DNA of 64,000 nt, taken from the NCBI GenBank assembly GCA_934433485.1, contig CAKRZR010000008.1, positions 37,158 through 101,157 on the forward strand, given 5' to 3'. Below are positions 58,928 to 64,000 of this stretch, piece by piece. The stretch is from an uncultured Eubacteriales bacterium (GTDB taxonomy: Bacteria; Bacillota; Clostridia; Oscillospirales; CAG-272). Within the stretch, counting starts at the first letter, position 1, and every line of letters starts with the position of its first letter. The notes beneath the pieces were generated by a model, which saw only the letters and a list, made by a program, of their open reading frames with translations, was not told the origin of the DNA and did not search any database. Both the position numbers and the translations under genes were made by a program.

Positions 58928-59496
58928 GGGCGCACCTCCTTATCCCGTTTTCCCCGGCGAATGCGTACCTGTGCCTTTGCCCTGCGCAGTCTACGCCGCG
59001 CATCGTCGTTTTGCACCTCTGACGGATCCATGCACCGGAGCGAGACGGTCTGCATAAAGGCGCAGTCCCGCGGCAGAGAGACCAGCAGTGCCAGAAACTG
59101 CCACCAGTGCAGATGCGCCGTGGTGAGATCGATCCCATACGCGCCATAGAACGCGGCGTAAATGCGGTCCCCGTCAATGTCGAAATCGAGAATCGGCTCG
59201 CGCGGCGCGGAACAGACAGACGCATCTGCCGCCGCTTCCGTGTCCTCTGTGTCCGGCAGTCGATTGTAGAATCGGAGCGCGCGCAGATACGCCGTTTCGC
59301 GATCCACCGTGTCCGGCAGGTCGATATAGCACGTGGACAGGCACAGACGCATCTTCGACACGGCGGGCAGCCCCTCATCGGCAAGCACCGTGGACAAAAG
59401 GATCCACACGCGGTAGTCCGTCCGGAGCGAAACCGTCCTGCCGTCGATCACCACATGATCCGGGAGCGGAGCGGTCAGGATGGATCGCGCCGTCAA
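58909..59496 (-). CDS. Phage Gp15-family tail assembly protein, 195 aa
   Basis: The Gp15 family (Listeria A118/Lactobacillus phages) is recognisable from LPDHVVIDGRTVSLRTDYRV, LSTCYIDLPDTV, FDIDGDRIYAAFYGAYGIDL and HWWQFLALLVSLP, with a basic C-terminus. The protein is thought to act as a tail assembly chaperone, like lambda gpT. The most likely start is a TTG at 59496 that overlaps the stop of the preceding gene (TTGA); GGGGGTGA serves as ribosome binding site. No slippery sequence for a gpG-T type frameshift is evident at the overlap. Confidence 0.75.
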   Translation of the reverse strand: MTARSILTAPLPDHVVIDGRTVSLRTDYRVWILLSTVLADEGLPAVSKMRLCLSTCYIDLPDTVDRETAYLRALRFYNRLPDTEDTEAAADASVCSAPREPILDFDIDGDRIYAAFYGAYGIDLTTAHLHWWQFLALLVSLPRDCAFMQTVSLRCMDPSEVQNDDARRRLRRAKAQVRIRRGKRDKEVRPWQTAP

Positions 59497-59861
59497 GCGA
59501 TCACCCCCATGTCCACGGCGTTGTCGTAATATGCAGCTTCCGCCGCAGCGATCGCCGATTCCACCTCCGCCGCCTGGTTTTTCGCGAACCGCACAAAGTC
59601 CAAAAATTTTTCCGCGTACGATTTCCCGCTTTGTACCTCGCCGCAGATCTCCGCGGACGCCGCGGGACCGAATACACCGGTGAAAAACGCTTCGATGGAT
59701 TCGCAGAACGCCGCAAGCGCCACATGTGCCGGACGCGGTTCGTGCTCCGTCTGTTCCTTTTCCTGCAGGGCCGTGAGCGATTCCGACAGTCTCCGCATGC
59801 AGCCGACCTCGCTTACATCAAAATAATAGCTCTTTTCGCCGCAGCGCCAGTTTCTTTCCAT
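59493..59861 (-). CDS. Tail assembly chaperone-like protein, 122 aa
   Basis: A small acidic helical protein that starts with a beta hairpin (YYFDVSEVGCMRRL) and continues with helices (EAFFTGVFGPAASAEI, EVESAIAAAEAAYYD). Position between the major tail protein and Gp15 corresponds to the first tail chaperone (gpG equivalent). Family assignment rests on position and size. AAGGAG lies 10 nt before the ATG. The stop overlaps the TTG of gp15. Confidence 0.6.
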   Translation of the reverse strand: MERNWRCGEKSYYFDVSEVGCMRRLSESLTALQEKEQTEHEPRPAHVALAAFCESIEAFFTGVFGPAASAEICGEVQSGKSYAEKFLDFVRFAKNQAAEVESAIAAAEAAYYDNAVDMGVIA

Positions 59862-59904
59862 ATATTTCCTTTTCTCCTTTCCTGTTTTCAGAAAATGCGT
59901 TTCT

Positions 59905-60390
59905 TCAGTTTTCCGTAAATGTCTCGGTGCTCAGGACAAACGTGCCCGCCGCCGGAGCCGATACCGCTTTCAGGGTACCCGTGTAGATGAGGGTGTCCAC
60001 CCCGGAGCCGCATTCGTCCGGGATCACGGAATAGGTGCGCCGCGTCGCCTTGTACACGCCCGCCGTCTCCGTTTCGTCAAAGAGATCGACGGTCAGAATC
60101 TCCACCTGCGCCGCATCGCCGAGGGATTCGCTGTCCGTGATGCCGCGCAGCCGCTCGATCACAGGTGAACCCTTGTACACCTCAAATTCGTAGTCGATCA
60201 CCGGCGCGTAGCCTGTCACATCCGTGCGCTTGGTCGCCTCGTGGATGTACCGTCTCTGATAGCTGGTCGCGTTCTTCGTCTCCGCAAATTCCGTGAAGCC
60301 CTCGCCAATGGACGCCCAGCGCGGCGACGCACCTGTCCCGATGTTCATGTAGTGACGCCTGTCCGCGCGATTTACAATTGCTGTTGCCAT
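59905..60390 (-). CDS. Major tail (tube) protein, 161 aa
   Basis: Size, position and sequence (RRHYMNIGTGASPRWASIGEGFTEF, then EFEVYKGSPVIERLRGI and EILTVDLFDE) fit the small major tail proteins of Gram-positive siphophages that form the tail tube. The fold should be a single beta-barrel ring subunit. GGAGGA precedes the ATG at 60390. It follows the third minor capsid gene by 15 nt. Confidence 0.75.
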   Translation of the reverse strand: MATAIVNRADRRHYMNIGTGASPRWASIGEGFTEFAETKNATSYQRRYIHEATKRTDVTGYAPVIDYEFEVYKGSPVIERLRGITDSESLGDAAQVEILTVDLFDETETAGVYKATRRTYSVIPDECGSGVDTLIYTGTLKAVSAPAAGTFVLSTETFTEN

Positions 60391-60405
60391 ATATTTCCTC
60401 CCCAA

Positions 60406-60810
60406 TCAGATCGTTCTGTATTCCATCACATACTGCACCGCGTATTCGACCGTGCCGTCCTCCCAGACCGCCGTTTTCGCCGGTGTGGAAACCTGTCGGA
60501 TCGCGTCGCAGACAAAATCCGCCGCCGTCGGCATGTGCGTCCGCAGATACGCCGTGCACCGGTCAAAGAACGCGAGGGCATCCGCCTTTTCCGCCGGGAC
60601 CGCACCTCCTACCGTATACCGGATCGCAAACGGCAGCGTGCAGACACACCGTCCGTCGATGTAGCGCTTCTTCACCGGATCCGCCGACGCCTGCGAAAAG
60701 ACAGCCAAGCCCGGCACGCCGCCTGTTGTCTCCGGCAGAAAATCCTCCGGTCGATCGTCCCAACGATTCAAAACCCGGCACAAAAGCCCGATTCCGTGGT
60801 ATTCTTCCAT
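60406..60810 (-). CDS. Minor capsid/tail terminator protein (Minor_capsid_3-like), 134 aa
   Basis: Third member of the consecutive minor capsid set found in A118-like phages. It reads GIGLLCRVLNRWDDRP near the start and has a mixed alpha/beta pattern as in tail terminator proteins (PVKKRYIDGRCVCTLPFAIRY, VWEDGTVEYAVQYVMEY). Its ATG follows the upstream stop with no gap (TAAATG), so translation is coupled. Function is assigned by synteny. Confidence 0.65.
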   Translation of the reverse strand: MEEYHGIGLLCRVLNRWDDRPEDFLPETTGGVPGLAVFSQASADPVKKRYIDGRCVCTLPFAIRYTVGGAVPAEKADALAFFDRCTAYLRTHMPTAADFVCDAIRQVSTPAKTAVWEDGTVEYAVQYVMEYRTI

Positions 60811-61158
60811 TTATTCGCCGCCTTTCTGTCCATTTCCAAGCGTATCCGCCACCCTACGCCGCCATATCTCCAGATCCACCGCCTTTGCTGCCTCAAACCA
60901 GCCTGCCACCGCGAGCGGATGCACCTCTCTACGAAACGGACGGTTGGCGTAATAGCAGTCGTGCGCGTAGGGCGCCGTCCATGATACGATCCCGCCGGAC
61001 GCGGTGCCGGAGCGCGCGAGTCTCCCTGTGCGATAGGGCACGTAGGGATCGCACGACGCAAGCACCGCCTTTCCAAGCGCATCGACCGCCGCGCCGCGCC
61101 GTTTGTCCAGTGTTTCCCGAAATGCCGCCGTGACCCCGGTGAGCTTCCATTGCACCAT
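60811..61158 (-). CDS. Minor capsid protein 2-like (HK97 gp10-type), 115 aa
   Basis: Carries the recognisable stretch ALGKAVLASCDPYVPYRTGRLARSG and WTAPYAHDCYY, which is found in the Minor_capsid_2/HK97 gp10 families of head-tail joining proteins. The rest is a helix-strand-helix pattern with a basic C-terminus. It starts 5 nt after the stop of the upstream gene. The start at 61158 is chosen over a longer frame that overlaps the upstream gene. Confidence 0.75.
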   Translation of the reverse strand: MVQWKLTGVTAAFRETLDKRRGAAVDALGKAVLASCDPYVPYRTGRLARSGTASGGIVSWTAPYAHDCYYANRPFRREVHPLAVAGWFEAAKAVDLEIWRRRVADTLGNGQKGGE

Positions 61159-61163
61159 ACGCG

Positions 61164-61526
61164 TCACCGTGCCACGAGCTTCATGTGCCGCACTCTGCCC
61201 GTGCCCTGTACCCGTTCCTCGATGGCGGCAATCCGATAGCCACCGTCTGCGGGAAGCGGCATTCCCGGCGGAATGTGCCACGGAATCAGCCTGTCGCCCG
61301 GTTCACAGAGCGCGCCGCCCTGATACACCTCGCCGTCCACGAGACTGGTTCCCTCCTTAATATACAGTACGCAGCGATCCTCCGTCTTTCCCGCACCGTC
61401 CGCCGCCCTCATGCAGACCGCGGTCACATAGTCGAGCGCCACGCATTCCCACTCCACAGCAAAGGTCTCCGGATCATACGCCGCGCGCCGCCAGAGAATC
61501 GCGCTGTCCTGCCATAGTCCTGTCAT
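61164..61526 (-). CDS. Minor capsid protein 1-like (head closure), 120 aa
   Basis: Matches the layout of Minor_capsid_1/head-closure proteins: DSAILWRRAAYDPETFAVEWE, then a loop region, and GDRLIPWHIPPGMPLPADGGYRIAAIEERV with the beta-strand that contacts the connector. The ATG at 61526 has AAAGG at proper spacing; an in-frame GTG at 61535 is too close. It lies 26 nt after the connector gene. Confidence 0.7.
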   Translation of the reverse strand: MTGLWQDSAILWRRAAYDPETFAVEWECVALDYVTAVCMRAADGAGKTEDRCVLYIKEGTSLVDGEVYQGGALCEPGDRLIPWHIPPGMPLPADGGYRIAAIEERVQGTGRVRHMKLVAR

Positions 61527-61551
61527 AGCCGTCACCGCCTTTCTGTCGTCG

Positions 61552-61890
61552 TCAGATCCACCGGCAGATCAGGTGCGCGGATTGCAGGAGTGCAAGCACT
61601 GCCGGGGAAACGGGCGTGCCGAGTACGCGAATGTCGGTGTCGCGGTAGACCGCCGTATAATCGCCGAGCGTTTCGCGGGTCAGGGTACCGTCGTTTTTGC
61701 CGGACTGGTAATCGACCTGCCGACATAACGCCTCCTGCCAGACTGCCAGCGCGTCCCCTGTAAACGTCGCGGGATCCGCCGGGTACAAAAGCACCGACAG
61801 CACCGCGGCACACGCCGGAGAGAGCTTTTGAAAGGCTCCCTCCTCCAGCGCACCGCCATACACCTCCTTATAGTAGGCGAAATTATCCAA
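61552..61890 (-). CDS. Head-tail connector (gp6-like), 112 aa
   Basis: Short all-helical protein with the typical beginning AYYKEVYGGALEEGAFQKLSPACA, seen in gp6-like connector subunits that sit below the portal. The start is probably a TTG at 61890, overlapping the end of the coat protein gene by 8 nt (CTTGGATAA), which would couple its translation; no ATG lies near. Assignment is from pattern and synteny. Confidence 0.65.
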   Translation of the reverse strand: MDNFAYYKEVYGGALEEGAFQKLSPACAAVLSVLLYPADPATFTGDALAVWQEALCRQVDYQSGKNDGTLTRETLGDYTAVYRDTDIRVLGTPVSPAVLALLQSAHLICRWI

Positions 61891-63010
61891 GATAGCGCAC
61901 CGCCAGTTCCGGATAGACCGTCTTGAACGCGTACAGCACGTCCATGGACAAAATCTCCTTCTTGTAACGCACGTCGTAGGCGCGTACCACGCGCAGGGAA
62001 ATGCCGTTGTAGCTGGTCACATAGGACTCCACACCCGCCGGCGTCGCAAGCGGTCTGGTGACAAAGGCAAACGCGTGCGGATGGAACACGAGATTCGCGT
62101 CGTGGTTTGCTGCGACCGTCACCGTGTCGCCGATCTTTGCCGCCGCATAGGACGCCGCGTCCACCGGCACCGTGATCTTCGTCGCGCTGGACGCCGTGCA
62201 GTCCGCGGAGACCAGGAGCGTGTAATCGTCCGCAAGCAGGAGATCGCCGCGCACAAGCGTCTTATCCGAAATGCTCACCGTACCGGAGGAGGCGGACGCG
62301 GTAATCTCCACGGCGCCGTCGGATTTCGCGGTGACAGTCAGCGTATAGGACATGCCGGCAAGGCTGCCCGCGATATGGTTCACCACCGCCTGGCTCATGT
62401 AGTTCTCCAGTCCGAACACGCAGCCGATGTTGCCCGTACGCAGCGCCTTGGTGGAACCGCACGCCTGCGCGGATACAACAGCCGGAATCTGCTTCAGACG
62501 GGACGTCGCGTACGGACTCCACACCGCGCATCTGCGATCGGTCGGCACCTTTGCCTCATCAAGCAGCAGGGACGCGTCGGCAAACGCGGAGAGAGAATCG
62601 GGCAGCGTGCCGGGCGTTCCGCAGCTCTGGCGAATGTCACGGTACAGTCCGAGACCATCGGCGTTGATCTTCTCGGCAAGGGCAGCGGCAGCCGGCTCGA
62701 GGAACAGACGCGTCAGAGAATCCATGTCGCACGCGGCTTCGATGGCGGACAATTCAATGTCCACGGACGCGATGGTGTCGAGCTTGACGTCCACAGCCTC
62801 CTCCACGAGGTTCTGCGGTTCAATACCGGTGTCCCCCGAAAATTCCTTTGCCTCCAGACGCACCGGACGACGCACCTGCACGGTATCCCCTTTCCTGACG
62901 GAGCGGTTGCCGCCGTCGTCGCGGTAGATGAGGTTCGGAAACACGAGGTTGTCGCACAGACGTGTGAGGGTCTCGCGGGCAATCTGCTTTGTGGATACAA
63001 ACTGATTCAT
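61883..63010 (-). CDS. Major capsid protein, P22 coat-like, 375 aa
   Basis: HK97-fold coat protein of the P22 gene 5 type: the N-terminus QIARETLTRLCDNLVFPNLI followed by YRDDGGNRSVRKGDTVQVRR is the family signature. The insertion between about 225 and 300 (SYTLTVTAKSDGAVEITASA) is Ser/Thr/Ala-rich and may be the I-domain. The C-terminus DVRYKKEILSMDVLYAFKTV also fits. AAAGGA precedes the ATG at 63010. No scaffolding, protease, portal or terminase gene lies within the 990 nt upstream. The longer in-frame extension to 63265 runs through repeat R4 and is not believed. Confidence 0.85.
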   Translation of the reverse strand: MNQFVSTKQIARETLTRLCDNLVFPNLIYRDDGGNRSVRKGDTVQVRRPVRLEAKEFSGDTGIEPQNLVEEAVDVKLDTIASVDIELSAIEAACDMDSLTRLFLEPAAAALAEKINADGLGLYRDIRQSCGTPGTLPDSLSAFADASLLLDEAKVPTDRRCAVWSPYATSRLKQIPAVVSAQACGSTKALRTGNIGCVFGLENYMSQAVVNHIAGSLAGMSYTLTVTAKSDGAVEITASASSGTVSISDKTLVRGDLLLADDYTLLVSADCTASSATKITVPVDAASYAAAKIGDTVTVAANHDANLVFHPHAFAFVTRPLATPAGVESYVTSYNGISLRVVRAYDVRYKKEILSMDVLYAFKTVYPELAVRYLG

Positions 63011-63028
63011 ACTTTGCTTCCTTTCTGC

Positions 63029-63268
63029 CCGGACTTGTCCGGGACTTTGTTTGTTCTCCCGGATTTGTCCGGGGATTTTGTTTGGGTGATTGGTTTTTAA
63101 TTGCGTTTTGGTTATGCCGTTTATATTGGCTTCACCAATGGGGAATACCACATCGCTTCTGTGGGGGTATAAGGTATTTTGTTTTGCCTTTAACGGTTGT
63201 ATTGGTTTCACCAATGAGGAATACCACATTGTACGTGTAGATTTTATTGCTCCTTGCGGGGGCACTTA
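63029..63268 (-). repeat. Repeat R4, right copy, core part and hairpins
   Basis: Minus-strand order: GTGCCCCCGCAAGGAGCAAT, ATTGGTGAAACCAAT, a second diverged unit with ATTGGTGAAGCCAAT, then two CCGGACAA(A/G)TCCGG hairpins (63029-63078). The first 75 bp match 30578-30652 almost exactly. It sits directly upstream of the capsid gene. Confidence 0.8.
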
Positions 63269-63307
63269 AGAAGGATGAGGGACTGCGGTCCCTACACCCT
63301 TCTTAAG
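63265..63307. repeat. Near-perfect 43-bp palindrome
   Basis: CTTAAGAAGGATGAGGGAC, loop TGCG, GTCCCTACACCCTTCTTAAG. No T-tract, so not a standard terminator. Confidence 0.7.
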
Positions 63308-63318
63308 AATCATCCCTA

Positions 63319-63941
63319 CCCAGGGGAACCGCTGCGGCGGGGTCATTACCGCTGACCGCGAGGGTTGGGGACAATTTTGTCTGTGCAAGTCTGGTTAGCT
63401 GGTATCGTTTGTGATTCAGGATTTTGCGTTTGGTTTGTGTCACTCGTTTTTCATTTGTGCTGATGGAAGATAGACGCTGTTTGTACAGGCTAAATCGTAC
63501 GTTTTTTGATTACCACGCAATGTATTGCGTAAGCTGACCCGCGAGGGTTTTGTTCCGTTATGTTTTGCTTGTGTCCGGGTGCTTCTCAATGAATGAATAC
63601 CGGCGGTGGAGAGGCTTTGTTTCGCACGTTTCCCCATCTTGGTGAAACAGATTTCAACTTTCCAAAATTGGTGCAACCGTCGCGTGTCAGCCTACGCAAT
63701 ACATTGTGTGGCAATCCAAAACGTACATACCGCACATCCTAACGCCGTCTTTTTCCCATCAGCACAAATGAAAAACATACGATACAAGCAGGGCATCCCG
63801 ACTGAAACGCGAACGATACCGAGCCGAACACAGACAACTGCACATGCAATCGAAGTGGCGACAATCGACAGCACCGGATTTCAGATACCTATATTGGTAT
63901 AAACCGCGGCAGCCTATGTGACCCCGCCGCAAGCGGTGAAC
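63319..63941. repeat. Large imperfect inverted repeat, arms about 280 bp
   Basis: Outer arms contain GAACCGCTGCGGCGGGGTCA (63321-63340) and its complement near 63920-63941; inner arms 63435-63555 and 63668-63785 share TTTTTCATTTGTGCTGATGG and AATGTATTGCGTA. The middle (about 63560-63665) is not paired. Short frames exist on both arms but have no family motif. No gene is seen between 63011 and 64000. Confidence 0.7.
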
Positions 63942-64000
63942 CACGCACAGCGTGGTTCCGTTGAGAGGTGTCGGAGAGGTAGAGAGGGATTCGCAAATCC
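63942..64000 (-). repeat. Repeat R4, outer part, cut by the window edge
   Basis: The reverse strand of CTCTCCGACACCTCTCAACG with the GAACCACGC hairpin, as in 30480-30545. In the left copy this part is about 35 bp from the core; here about 670 bp intervene. Confidence 0.75.

Noticed and set aside
63011..63265. N-terminal extension of the coat protein
   Set aside because: It lies in repeat R4, and the family N-terminus with ribosome binding site is at 63010.
1..64000. CRISPR arrays, tRNA and rRNA genes
   Set aside because: No regularly spaced repeats with unique spacers, and no tRNA T-arm pattern or rRNA sequence, could be found by eye; dispersed repeats are intergenic and irregular.
53834..64000. 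Phage block as a contractile injection system or tailocin
   Set aside because: A coat protein and connector genes are present and there is no sheath, baseplate wedge or spike gene, so it is a siphophage-type module.

Overview
The window looks like chromosomal DNA of a high-GC, uncultured-type member of the Clostridia, plausibly a gut or rumen Oscillospirales/Christensenellales-like lineage. The reasons are strong AGGAG-type ribosome binding sites, TTGACA/TATAAT promoters, a T-box leader, a reverse rubrerythrin with a PerR-like regulator, a YerC/TrpR-like protein, and a very heavy load of carbohydrate-linked genes. No rRNA or tRNA gene was seen, so the placement is inference.

Layout. 1-5.0 kb: the 5' end of a class B penicillin-binding protein, a putative glycoside hydrolase, a cysteine desulfurase and a small lipoprotein. 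5.5-6.8 kb: a perR-rubrerythrin-rubredoxin oxidative-stress operon with a Fur/PerR-type box over the ribosome binding site of perR. 6.9-16.9 kb: carbohydrate cassettes (IclR regulator divergent from a lipoprotein and a propeller protein; a PHP phosphoesterase; a thioredoxin-reductase-like protein; then a lipoprotein, a clan GH-A glycosidase and a ceramidase-like hydrolase on the minus strand). 17-25 kb: YerC-like regulator with a methyltransferase, a CBM-like surface protein, glycerol kinase with a monoacylglycerol-lipase-like hydrolase, an ECF sigma/anti-sigma pair, and DUF362. 25.6-35.9 kb: an EEP-family phosphatase/nuclease, a six-hairpin glycosidase, a MATE exporter, a separate HMA domain with a Zn/Cd-type P1B ATPase, and an AraC/lipoprotein pair. 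36-54 kb: a sugar-isomerase/acyl-CoA-synthetase fusion behind a T-box, a second AraC/lipoprotein pair, a GH78 rhamnosidase, further lipoproteins, and a YhaO/YhaN-like nuclease pair. 54.4-63.0 kb: an all-minus-strand phage morphogenesis block from P22-type coat protein to tail tip.

Seven solute-binding-type lipoproteins of 476-494 residues, each with an internal EF-hand-like loop, are scattered through the window with no ABC permease or ATPase gene beside any of them. They usually sit with a divergent AraC or IclR regulator and/or a carbohydrate-active enzyme. The inferred theme is sensing and capture of many glycans at the cell surface, each set under its own regulator.

Intergenic space is unusually rich in structured repeats: a modular hairpin repeat (called R1 here) that starts within about 10 nt of stop codons, a short hairpin form (R3) that faces start codons, a 77-bp MITE-like hairpin (R2), and a larger element (R4) present near 30.5 kb and 63.2-64 kb. 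The most striking non-coding segment is 53.8-54.34 kb, where 16-bp direct repeats precede five perfect DnaA boxes without dnaA nearby, which resembles a replication origin or DnaA-binding locus. All coordinates come from reading the sequence; family names rest on motif recognition, not on database searches.
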